Assembly (NCBI GenBank): GCA_021186555.1
Contig: JAJKFL010000005.1
Span: forward strand, 6,093,678 to 6,157,677
Direction of reading: 5' to 3'
DNA: 64,000 nucleotides
Source: Reticulitermes speratus
Taxonomy: Eukaryota; Arthropoda; Insecta; Blattodea; Rhinotermitidae
Part shown: positions 20,885 to 31,400 of the stretch, one piece after another
Layout: every line of letters begins with the position of its first letter
How positions within the stretch are numbered: position 1 is the stretch's first letter
Translations under genes and position numbers: made by a program
Notes under the pieces: model-generated
What the model was told of the DNA's origin: nothing
Seen by the model: only the letters and a program-made list of their open reading frames with translations
Database searches by the model: none

Positions 20885-21580
20885 AAATAAACTACATTAA
20901 CTAATTAAAAATACAGCAGAGTCCTTCTTGACAAGGGGTACACGGTAGCGCAGTTGGTTGAGGCACTGCGCTACAAGCCGGAAGGTCGCGGTTTCGATTC
21001 CCGATGGTGTCATCGGAAATTTTCATTGACATAATCCTTCCGGCAGCACTATGGCCCTGGGGTCGACTCAGCCTCTAACAGAAATGAGTACCAGGAATAT
21101 TTCCTGGGGGTAAAGGCGGTTGGTGCGTAGGGCTGACAACCTTACCACCTTCATGTGCGATTGTCTAGAAATCTGGGAGCCTCAACCTCCTGGAACCGTA
21201 AGGGCCTGTCCAGGCCTGTAATGGGATTGCTTTACCTGCTGCTTTTACCTTCTTGACAAGCTAATAGTCGTTCAGCTAATCAAGAAATTCCCTGCCATTT
21301 GTTGAACCGGAAGGTCCATGTTGTCCAGAATATTCCAGTACCAGGTCTACACCGATGTACAGTCTGTCCCACAATGTAAAGCCCTATTTGATTATTTGAC
21401 TATAATTTCATCTACGCCTAAATCTCCCAAGTAAATATTGCCTTTCAATTTTTAAATGAAACCTTTAAGCAGCCCCCAATGTGTGCTACACGTTCTGCCC
21501 ATTCTCATCCTCCTTAAACTGATTTCCGTAATAGTATTTGGTGAAGAGCACAAACTGTGAAAAATCTCATACGTAATTTT
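20885..21580 (-). mobile_element. RTE-type 3' end interrupted by S3 SINE
   Basis: Minus-strand RTE-type 3' UTR and RT C-terminal remnants (compare 15512-15870): TTGATTAGCTGAACGACTAT at 21261-21290 and, further on, the decayed RT end at 21420-21570. The S3 copy at 20936-21247 splits it, flanked by a 13-bp duplication. Confidence 0.65.
20936..21247 (+). mobile_element. S3 SINE with 13-bp target-site duplication
   Basis: Plus-strand, near full length: head GGTAGCGCAGTTGGTTGAGG, B box GGTTTCGATTCCC, body and GGGATTGCTTTACC end. Direct repeats CCTTCTTGACAAG at 20923-20935 and 21248-21260 mark the insertion and define the element ends. Confidence 0.92.
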
Positions 21581-22041
21581 TACCATCCTTCTTCGTAACA
21601 TATATTTACTGTCATCTCCGCTTTAGCACACACTGCCACACAACCAATAAGTACACATTTACTGATCAAAAATACATTTACTCTTTTATCTCTTCTACAA
21701 GTTTCGGCCTTCTGGCTACTTCCAGGGACACCATTTAACACTTCAAGAAAATGTTCGACACTAACACATATTTTATTACGATAAGAATAAAAGACTAATA
21801 TCTTCTTATGCAGTAACAAGCAATAAAACCTTACATCTTCACATGAAAATTAATGTAAAATGTGTTTTTCGGTTAAAATTATGTTATCAATAGTTAAGTA
21901 TTATGGATATCATTTGTTATAAATCTATCAGTAAACAACATGGACATGAGGCATACGCATATATATATTTATTTATTTATATGTATGTATATATGTACAT
22001 ATATATATACATACTGGACTACATATACGATTATATCCACA
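21581..22041. other. Intronic stretch with one hammerhead-like remnant
   Basis: A degenerate hammerhead-like motif is at 21694-21726 (minus: CTGGAAGTAGCC, AGAA loop, GGCCGAAACTTGTAG). The rest is AT-rich with (AT)-type runs near 21960-22030. Confidence 0.45.
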
Positions 22042-22247
22042 GTCCACCTACGTTTTTTTTTTAAAGTTCTTTCTTTATTTCTCTGTACAATTACTTAGTC
22101 TGTTACACAGTAATCTAAATACAATTGTTCCTTTAACCAATTGCCATGACGCGTTGTTACAGAATTTTCTTCCATCCTGGTTTTTTACTGGGATGTCCCA
22201 CCTCGTAATAGTAGTGAAAAGTGCCGAGAAAAAACACTACATATGTA

Positions 22248-22513
22248 AGGTAAAGGTAAAGCAACCCCATTACAGGCCTAGACAGGCCCTGAGGGGTCCA
22301 GGAGGTTGAGGCTCCCAGATTTGTAGACAATCGGCACATGAAGGTGGTAAGGTTGTCAGCCCTACGCACCGGCCGCCTTTACCCCCAAGAAATATTCCTG
22401 GTACTCATTTCTGTTAGAGGCTGAGTCGACCCCAGGGCCATAGTGCGACCGAAACGATTATGTCAAGGAATTAATTCCAATGACACCTCGGGAATCGAAC
22501 CCGCGACGTTCCG
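22248..22513 (-). mobile_element. S3 SINE nested in jockey element
   Basis: Flanked by an imperfect 13-bp duplication (CACTACATATGTA at 22235-22247, CACTACCTATGTA at 22514-22526). The S3 head end is truncated at the CGGGTTCGATTCCCGA box, losing the left half of the tRNA-like region. Inserted after the jockey copy. Confidence 0.88.
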
Positions 22514-22536
22514 CACTACCTATGTACCTTGGTTAA

Positions 22537-23159
22537 TTATAACAGTGCATGTTTGGGTCTTTTGTGGCTGTACCGTTTGTACATAGTATGTAAGTCGGAC
22601 AGATTATATCGTCCGATATTTGCTACGAGGGGATTATTGTGTGCTTCACATTTGGCATAGAAGCGAGAAGAGATGTGGAGCTTGTACGTCCTGATGTGCT
22701 CGACTCCTAGTTCGTAATGTACTAGTAGCTCTGTTATGGGTGTACGTCTCGGTGGATTTCCAATGATGCGTGGCATTTGTTTTGCAGCACTTTGAGCTGA
22801 TTAAATGAGGATCTGCTAATAGAGCACCAAACTGGTGCAGCATAAGCTACGATAGACCGAATAGCTGTGGTGAAGAGGAGTAATTTAGTTGACGTGTCCA
22901 GGTTTGATTCTCTGCCAAGGAGCGGGAACAGTTTCCGCATTGTCCCCAGCGCCTTCCCAATCTGCCCTTTGATGTGTTTAGTATAGTTTAGAGTCGGCGT
23001 AAGTCGTAGCCCCAGGTACTTTACCTCTGTTGACCATGGGATTGTTATTTGTCCGATCTTGGAGGAGGGTGGTCTTACAGGACGTCGTTTGGTAAAGAGA
23101 ATAGCTTGCGTTTTGTTTGTGTTTACCTTTAGTCTCCATTTTTCAAAATAGGAAGTAAG
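22537..23159 (-). pseudogene. Jockey-type reverse transcriptase C-terminus, frameshifted
   Basis: Minus-strand frame from 23159 reads FEKWRLKVNTNKTQAILFTK, then EVKYLGLRLTPTLNY and a thumb-like segment through LLLFTTAIRSIVAYAAPVW. This is the RT region after the YxDD motif in jockey-clade LINEs. The frame shifts near 22750 and continues in the 22537-22776 frame (GNPPRRTPITELLVHYEL). The catalytic RT motif and endonuclease are missing because of 5' truncation. Confidence 0.85.
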
Positions 23160-23261
23160 GTCCACCTACGTGTTCTAGTAGGTAGTAATTACATGCTTTC
23201 AGTATGCTTATATCCGAAAGCCTTGACTTCCGTTTACAGCATGTGTTGCTTCTTCCACGCT

Positions 23262-23480
23262 GTTGTTTTATGTTCAATAACTTTTTTTTCCCGAAAATCG
23301 TGTCGTTTATGAGATAATGTGGAGAAATATGGTATAGCCGGACAGGCGACAGATGACAATATAATACGGCGCATGCGCTTTGCTTACAGGATAACTAAGG
23401 CTACAGACACACTCAGAATATGTAATACTTATTGCTTTTGCACGGCAACAATGGTTACGCGAACGCTTCTCAATATTAGG
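23262..23480 (-). repeat. R450 dispersed repeat, copy D (reverse, partial)
   Basis: Reverse complement of the first half of R450: GTGTCGTTTATGAGATAATG and GCGCATGCGCTTTGCTTACA match 13346-13500. Only the left part is present. Confidence 0.8.
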
Positions 23481-24922
23481 TTATAAGTACATTGACTGTC
23501 TTCTTCATTTCTCCTTCCAGATTGTACACACAATTTTCATATTCACCAACTTTAACCACTTTCTCTGTAAGATGCATTTAAGGAAAAATCAACACACCTA
23601 TTAATGCAATCCTGATAATTACTCAAACATGACCACAAACTAAAAGGATCCTCCATTTTGTAAAGTAAATATGGCAACCGTCAGACTTGTCAACTGGCAT
23701 GTGACATCACAAACCTGTAACCATGACAACCCTGGTAACAGTAACAATTGTGCTTTGACGTCACAACTCGTAACCATGGCAACAAGGTGCGACACACTCA
23801 ACGAAGTAACCCACATGCGGCATGATATACAAGTGTGCGTGAGTCAGAAATTATTCAGAATATATTTAAAAAAAACAACACATTATATTTGGAGTCCCTA
23901 AAATAGAAACCTTTTTGTTTTTACAAAATCACCCTTACTTTCAAAGCACTTAATCCACCTCTCACAAGTTTCAGCACGCATAGTGATGCTACCGTCCTTT
24001 CTAGAGTCAACGTCTCTAGATGTGATTTTCCGCAGGCAACGGAAAACACAGACGTGGTAATCAACTAGTCAAGTTCGGTAGGTATGATGTCTTATCGTCA
24101 GGGATTATTGTCGTGTGGAACGTTAACAGACTACCGTCCTACACTCCACGCTGCACTCCAAAATTGAACAAAGAAATTTCAATTGGTAATTTAAACACTT
24201 CCCCAATTTATTATTATTTCGTAGCACTCAATACAATTCACTTCTGCAATATTGATAACTCTTAGCAACGTGTTTTCGTTTATTATATTTTAGTTCAGCA
24301 GAAGCCTACAATCTTGTGGGACAGCTAATTTGTTCCCCTAAACTCCACCAGATGAACAACGAGCCTGTCTTGTGTTCTCTTACAACTAGTTGATCCCAAT
24401 CTTCGCAGTTTTCGTTCTACAAATGGCGGTTTATGACACACAGCTGGTAACATCCCTACTAAATTTTATGAAGGTTCATTTTCAAGTATTAAGGTTTATC
24501 AACAAAGAGTCTGCTTTCTAAATTTTTGAATAACCCGGGAATTGACAAAAGCCAGCAAGTCCTTTTAGTTTCTTGACTACTCTCCCCCACCCCTTCTATG
24601 GCTGCCGGTCTGACCTTCCCTTTTGAGTCGCGTCTTCCTACGCCAAATGTTCTAATTGTTTTGCCAAAAATAAAACTAGGGTGTCTACCAAGACGAAGAA
24701 TAGGACTCGAACCCAAGCTGTCCGGTAACAGTGAGTAGTGTAGCAAACACAACAAGAAGTTAACAGCCTGTATCCCTACGACTCACCCACGTACGTAAGT
24801 ACACGGTGATGAAAAAGTCACCTGATACTCTTCATTCGACACGTTTCTCTAGTCAGGTGACTTTTGCGCCATTCTGTACATATACAAACACCACACACAC
24901 ACACACACACAAAACACACACA
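23481..24922. other. Intronic stretch, no gene recognised
   Basis: Short ORFs only (longest 88 codons at 24489-24755 minus, no domain). Short CA microsatellite at about 24893-24920 next to the MITE. Confidence 0.45.
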
Positions 24923-25107
24923 GAGTCGAACTCGGTTTTAACGTCACGAAAGGGACTGAACAGTTTGTGTCTTTATAAACGAGTGTTGTTATAACCGTGT
25001 AGTGTAACGTTATGTTTAAGAGAGGAATTAAAAGGGACCACAGAGTATCTGACGCTATAGATGAGGTGTCGTACAAACCGATGTCGTTATAACCGAGTTC
25101 GACTCTG
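24923..25107. mobile_element. Pogo-like MITE, copy 2
   Basis: GAGTCGAACTCGGTTTTAAC at the left and GTTATAACCGAGTTCGACTC at the right, followed by TG-TA. The interior (ATCTGACGCTATAGATGAGG) matches copy 3 at 52924-53108. Sits beside a CA repeat on the left and GT/GTAT repeats on the right (25109-25146). Confidence 0.85.
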
Positions 25108-25109
25108 TA

Positions 25110-25140
<31 letters not shown>

Positions 25141-25146
25141 ATGTAT

Positions 25147-26017
25147 GGAGATTCATCTTAGTTTATAAATAATTAATTTAATTGCCGTTTATTATACACC
25201 GCGTTCGTCCTCTACTAGGACCCCCAGTGTCATAAACTTCAAAGTCTATGATCTAAAAGAATTGAGAATGGATTTTAAAGCACTGCATCTTCATGTAACC
25301 TGGCGTGACTTCTGAGAGAGAAAGAGTCTTTCGCAAGGCCTCCACCATTAGGAAAGGACGCATAAAATCATAAACTTGCAGAAAAAAAACCTTTTATGAA
25401 ACAAAACGGACTCGAACAATTGGCCCCTGTGTGCAGGTGGCCCAGATATTGTGTGCGCCACACAAATTTATATCACAGAAAGTCACGTTCGCCTTTTCTG
25501 AAAAGCTACACTTTAACATTTCCCTGTTCATGGAAACAAGGGTTGAAAGTTTTAATAAAGATCTTTGCTCATTAATCTCAGTTAATTGCTACTTTTCAGA
25601 GATTCAAGTTACTTGTTACTCGCGTAGCCGACCACTGCGGTAGGGCTTCGATTACTGTCCTCGTTGAGTGAAGCTTCAGTCCCAAAATAAATTAGTTTGG
25701 TGAATAATTAATTTTTAATTTTTGTAACTTTCCTGTAACGTGACGTTGGATCTAATCAGTCATCAATTCTAACGAAATTTACAAGGCGATAGGATACATA
25801 CAGCAGTGATCAGAGTAGGTGCTGAGCTGCAGTCGACATGTCGCTCACCTTAGAACGGTCAGGCAGCTTTGTACTTCTTTCAATAACGCTCAATCCATTC
25901 AGTATAAATTCACAGTCTCTGCCACTGTGGAACTTTTTCGAAAGTACAGAAAACGCTTGGTGACGGGCACGCAGTGCTTCCCTTCTCACCAGCTTGCCTC
26001 TTCACCCCCGCACCACT
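25147..26017. other. Intronic stretch, no gene recognised
   Basis: No shared repeats or coding signal seen. Confidence 0.4.
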
Positions 26018-26275
26018 ATAGCTCGGGCTGGACGGTCCGGGGATCGAATCCCGGTGGGGGCGAGATTTTTCGCAGCCGTCCAGACCGGACCTGGGGCCAC
26101 CCAGCCTTCTATACAATGGGTACCTGTTCTATTTCCCGGGGGTAAAGCGGCCGGGGCGTGGAGTTGACCACCCACCCCCATCTAGCGCCGAGGTTAAAGA
26201 AAGAGTAGAGCTATACCTCTAATCCCCCTTCTGGGCCTTCATGGCCTGTTCTAGGGAGAACTTTACCTTCAATGA
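26018..26275 (+). mobile_element. S2 SINE
   Basis: Head B box GGATCGAATCCCGG at about 26041, then GCCGTCCAGACCGGACCTGG, GGTAAAGCGGCCGGGGCGTG, GTTGACCACCCACC and the pyrimidine-rich end at about 26275. The left half of the tRNA-like head is truncated. Confidence 0.88.
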
Positions 26276-26924
26276 GGTATTTCTTTCTTTCATTCTTCTT
26301 TCTTCCTCTTCTTTCCTTAAATTTTTCTTGATTGGCTCTATTAAACAATAAATTCCGGACGATTTTACTGCCTAAAATAAAAAATAAACCGTTTTAACAT
26401 AAGTAGATAAATCCTACTTCTGTTTCCAAAATTCGCAAATGTTCCTGCATTTAGCGAATAATGTTATGACACTTTTCTTTCAGTCTGAATACGATACCAC
26501 TTTGTGACGGACTGGTTTACTGAAGTTTCGGAGACCCTGTATCTCTACATATTCAAAGCGCAGTGACTTAAAAACCCGACGAGGGAGCTAAGGGCGAATT
26601 TGGAGCAACAAGTCTCCCGTTTCGATATACGAAACGCATAGCTCGAATTTCTACACAGTGCCTTATATACTATAACGAGGGATGGGGTTACGCCAACGGG
26701 TTTCATGTCTTGACTGATGTTTCTGATGCGTTCATATTAACGGTTGTTTCTGCCTGTTGGGTAAAGGTTCCCATCTGGTAATTTGTCCTTTCGGAAGAAA
26801 ACTTTGGATGAATTCCTGGTTGTTAGTACCGAAATAGCTAAAGATGTCTGAAATCGAGGGGGGGGGGGGTTGGGAGAGTGGATCACTTTGGATAAATGCC
26901 TCAGTGACTGCTTATATAGGAGCA
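26276..26924. other. Intronic stretch, no gene recognised
   Basis: CT-rich at the left. A G10 tract lies at about 26859-26868. No domain or shared repeat seen. Confidence 0.4.
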
Positions 26925-27187
26925 TTTTTTCCTATGGCTCGACAGCCCTAGGGGGCCTAGGTCGCCTCATTTTTCGAGGCTTCACGATCACACTTTTTTA
27001 GACACGCCACACTCGGTAGGACTCCTCTGGACGAGTGACCAGCCCGTCGCAGAGACCTCTACCTGACAACACACAACACTCACAAGAGACAGACATCCAC
27101 GCCACCGGCGGGATTCGAACCCACAATTCTAGTAAGCGAGCGGCCGCAGACCCACGCCTTAGACCGCACGGCCACTGGGATCGGCTT
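26925..27187 (-). mobile_element. S1 SINE, full length
   Basis: Minus strand: head GCCGATCCCAGTGGCCGTGC, B box GGTTCGAATCCC, then GTCTCTGCGACGGGCTGGTC and AGAGGAGTCCTACCGAGTGT, ending GAGGCGACCTAGGCCCCC. Intact A and B boxes, the best S1 copy here. Confidence 0.88.
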
Positions 27188-27359
27188 ATAAAGGAGAATA
27201 TTTCTATTAACTAAGATAAGTTGTTAGCACTGCTATAAAATTAGAACTCTCGTGAAGGCCGTGGGAACTAGCGAGGTCAAAAAGAGTTACTAACAGCCGC
27301 ATTCACGCCGTTGTCCGAACAATTGTCAAAGGAATTAATTTTCCATAAACATTTAAATT

Positions 27360-27636
27360 GTGGCCAGTATAGCGTAGTAGGTATAGGAACGCGCTACGGG
27401 CTCGAGGGTCGGGATTCGAATTCCGGTTCGGAGGAATTTCTGCACCCGTCCAGACCGACCCTGGGGCCTGTACAATGGGTACCGGGTTCATTCCGGCGGT
27501 AAAGCGACCGAGGCATGGTATTGGCCAACCAACCCCATCTAGCGCCAAGGTTAAAGAAAGAGTAGAGCTATATCTCTACACCCCTCTGGGCATTTATGGC
27601 CTTTTCTAGGGTGAACTTTGATTTTTACCTTTTAAA
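27360..27636 (+). mobile_element. S2 SINE
   Basis: Head GCCAGTATAGCGTAGTAGGT, B box GGATTCGAATTCC, body CACCCGTCCAGACCGACCCT, GGTAAAGCGACCGAGGCATG and TAGCGCCAAGGTTAAAGAAA, ending about 68 bp before the receptor exon. Confidence 0.85.
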
Positions 27637-27703
27637 TATTGAAAATATTTTGCATAAATATGTATAAAAATATTAGCTGATGACAATGTGTGTTTTCTTA
27701 CAG

Positions 27704-27900
27704 GTGGTGCGGATGTTCATCATTGTGGTGTCCATCTTTGCGGTCTGCTGGCTGCCTTATCATGGCTACTTCATATATGCTTATCACAACAACTCGATAG
27801 CAGCAAGCAGCTACGTACAGCATATGTACCTGGCCTTCTACTGGTTCGCCATGTCAAACGCAATGGTCAACCCTCTCATCTACTACTGGATGAATAACAG
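27704..27900 (+). CDS. TkR86C-like: Tachykinin/natalisin-type receptor exon: TM6, extracellular loop 3, TM7
   Basis: The 65 residues read VVRMFIIVVSIFAVCWLPYH (TM6 with CWLPY), then YFIYAYHNNSIAASSYVQHM (loop 3) and AMSNAMVNPLIYYWMNN (TM7 with NPLIY). CWLPY and NPxxY are the activation and anchoring motifs of class A GPCRs. The YVQHMYLAFYW and AYHNN wording matches the TkR86C/natalisin-receptor branch. Acceptor tgttttcttacag at 27703, donor AACAG/gtaaca at 27901; it starts in phase 0 and ends two bases into an Arg codon. Together with 11810-11960 it gives ...KSKRK-VVRMF... without a gap. The intron to the left is 15,743 bp. Confidence 0.95.
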
Positions 27901-28467
27901 GTAACAACATTTCCATCCTGTAGAAGCAAAGGCGAAAATAATCACCATTTTGACCAAAGAAATTTCAAAACTTTGTCTCCCCAGATTTTAGAATCAAGAT
28001 GTTAAATTGCTTGACATCTGTCTTTATCCTTCCGCAGTTGGTAGTCAGTTTTGCACAGTTCCAGATTGTTCTCTTTTTTCCTTTTCTTCGTATAATGACA
28101 TTTCCTGCTCCCGATCTGTCAAAATGCTCACCCTCCTCTTCCTCTGTTCCTGTCTCATTCCTTACGAAATGCTCAACCAGCGAAGAAAGACAGAAAAAAA
28201 GTCATACAGTTCGGCTTCTGCGTCTGACGTGAAAACTAACTAAACTGATTACATAAAATTAGCTTTCCTTAGGTAACTAAGAGTCCCATAATCAAGAAGT
28301 GCTCAATGACATAGAACTAAAATGAAATCATCAAATCTAACCATTGAAAGTATTTCAACATCTTGACACCCACACACACCTTACGAACAGCCCTGTGGTT
28401 ATTTAAATAACAAACCAAGTTTTAGCATTAAACAATTCTAACGTTCTGGCCACACAGTCCATCACAT
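27901..28467. other. Intronic stretch between receptor exon and satellite
   Basis: No coding or repeat signal seen; the frames at 27999-28243 look like chance. Confidence 0.45.
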
Positions 28468-31400
28468 GTTCTGTATACTGAGAACCTCAGAACAAACAGC
28501 GATTATTTCACTGTACAAGCATTAACTGACTGGTTTGTATAACTGAGACGGAGTGTGTTATACTGCGCGGTACGGACTGTATTTATGTGTTTTGTGTGGA
28601 TCTCAGAACAAACAGCGATTATTTCACTGTACAACATTAACTGACTGGTTTGTATAACTGAGACGGAGTGTGTTTACTGCGCGGTACGGACTGTATTTAT
28701 GTGTTTTGTGTGGATCTCAGAACAAACAGCGATTATTTCACTGTACAACATTAACTGACTGGTTTGTATAACTGAGACGGAGTGTGTTTACTGCGCGGTA
28801 CGGACTGTATTTATGTGTTTTGTGTGGATCTCAGAACAAACAGCGATTATTTCACTGTACAACATTAACTGACTGGTTTGTATAACTGAGACGGAGTGTG
28901 TTTACTGCGCGGTACGGACTGTATTTATGTGTTTTGTGTGGATCTCAGAACAAACAGCGATTATTTCACTGTACAACATTAACTGACTGGTTTGTTAACT
29001 GAGACGGAGTGTGTTTACTGCGCGGTACGGACTGTATTTATGTGTTTTGTGTGGATCTCAGAACAAACAGCGATTATTTCACTGTACAACATTAACTGAC
29101 TGGTTTGTGTAACTGAGACGGAGTGTGTTTACTGCGCGGTACGGACTGTATTTATGTGTTTTGTGTGGATCTCAGAACAAACAGCGATTATTTCACTGTA
29201 CAACATTAACTGACTGGTTTGTGTAACTGAGACGGAGTGTGTTTACTGCGCGGTACGGACTGTATTTATGTGTTTTGTGTGGATCTCAGAACAAACAGCG
29301 ATTATTTCACTGTACAACATTAACTGACTGGTTTGTATAACTGAGACGGAGTGTGTTTACTGCGCGGTACGGACTGTATTTATGTGTTTTGTGTGGATCT
29401 CAGAACAAACAGCGATTATTTCACTGTACAACATTAACTGACTGGTTTGTATAACTGAGACGGAGTGTGTTTACTGCGCGGTACGGACTGTATTTATGTG
29501 TTTTGTGTGGAACTCAGAACAAACAGCGATTATTTCACTGTACAACATTAACTGACTGGTTTGTATAACTGAGACGGAGTGTGTTTACTGCGCGGTACGG
29601 ACTGTATTTATGTGTTTTGTGTGGATCTCAGAACAAACAGCGATTATTTCACTGTACAACATTAACTGACTGGTTTGTATAACTGAGACGGAGTGTGTTT
29701 ACTGCGCGGTACGGACTGTATTTATGTGTTTTGTGTGGATCTCAGAACAAACAGCGATTATTTCACTGTACAACATTAACTGACTGTTTGTATAACTGAG
29801 ACGGAGTGTGTTTTACTGCGCGGTACGGACTGTATTTATGTGTTTTGTGTGGATCTCAGAACAAACAGCGATTATTTCACTGTACAACATTAACTGACTG
29901 GTTTGTGTAACTGAGACGGAGTGTGTTTACTGCGCGGTACGGACTGTATTTATGTGTTTTGTGTGGATCTCAGAACAAACAGCGATTATTTCACTGTACA
30001 ACATTAACTGACTGGTTTGTGTAACTGAGACGGAGTGTGTTTACTGCGCGGTACGGACTGTATTTATGTGTTTTGTGTGGATCTCAGAACAAACAGCGAT
30101 TATTTCACTGTACAACATTAACTGACTGGTTTGTGTAACTGAGACGGAGTGTGTTTACTGCGCGGTACGGACTGTATTTATGTGTTTTGTGTGGATCTCA
30201 GAACAAACAGCGATTATTTCACTGTACAACATTAACTGACTGGTTTGTATAACTGAGACGGAGTGTGTTTACTGCGCGGTACGGACTGTATTTATGTGTT
30301 TTGTGTGGATCTCAGAACAAACAGCGATTATTTCACTGTACAACATTAACTGACTGGTTTGTATAACTGAGACGGAGTGTGTTTACTTGCGCGGTAACGA
30401 GACTAGTTTTATGTGTTTATTGTGTGGATCTCAGAACAAACAGCGATCATTTCCCTGTACAACATTAACTGACTGGTTTGTATAACTGAGACGGAGTGTG
30501 TTTACTGCGCGGTACGGACTGTATTTATGTGTTTTGTGTGGATCTCAGAACAAACAGCGATTATTTCACTGTACAGCATTAACTGACTGGTTTGTATAAC
30601 TGAGACGGAGTGTGTTTACTGCGCGGTACGGACTGTATTTATGTGTTTTGTGTGGATCTCAGAACAAACAGCGATTATTTCACTGTACAACATTAACTGA
30701 CTGGTTTGTATAACTGAGACGGAGTGTGTTTACTGCGCGGTACGGACTGTATTTATGTGTTTTGTGTGGATCTCAGAACAAACAGCGATTATTTCACTGT
30801 ACAACATTAACTGACTGGTTTGTATAACTGAGACGGAGTGTGTTTACTGCGCGGTACGGACTGTATTTATGTGTTTTGTGTGGATCTCAGAACAAACAGC
30901 GATTATTTCACTGTACAACATTAACTGACTGGTTTGTATAACTGAGACGGAGTGTGTTTACTGCGCGGTACGGACTGTATTTATGTGTTTTGTGTGGATC
31001 TCAGAACAAACAGCGATTATTTCACTGTACAACATTAACTGACTGGTTTGTATAACTGAGACGGAGTGTGTTTTACTGCGCGGTACGGACTGTATTTATG
31101 TGTTTTGTGTGGATCTCAGAACAAACAGCGATTATTTCACTGTACAGCATTAACTGACTGGTTTGTATAACTGAGACGGAGTGTGTTTACTGCGCGGTAC
31201 GGACTGTATTTATGTGTTTTGTTTGGACCTCAGAACAAACAGCGATCATTTCCCTGTACAGCATTAACTGACTGGTTTGTATAACTGAGACGGAGTGTGT
31301 TTACTGCGCGGTACGGACTGTATTTATGTGTTTTGTGTGGATATCAGAACAAACAGCGATTATTTCACTGTACAGCATTAACTGACTGGTTTGTATAACT

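Larger units (their letters stand above)
22054..23159 (-). mobile_element. 5'-truncated jockey-type LINE with 12-bp TSD
   Basis: Direct repeats GTCCACCTACGT at 22042-22053 and 23160-23171 bound the insertion. On the minus strand the 3' end carries a poly(A) (T's from 22054) and the 5' truncation is at 23159. It encodes the C-terminal part of a jockey-type reverse transcriptase and contains a nested S3 SINE at 22248-22513. Confidence 0.92.

Noticed and set aside
26515..26550. GTTTCGGAGACC as a hammerhead remnant
   Set aside because: No CTGANGA-like core or pairing stem II at the right distance.
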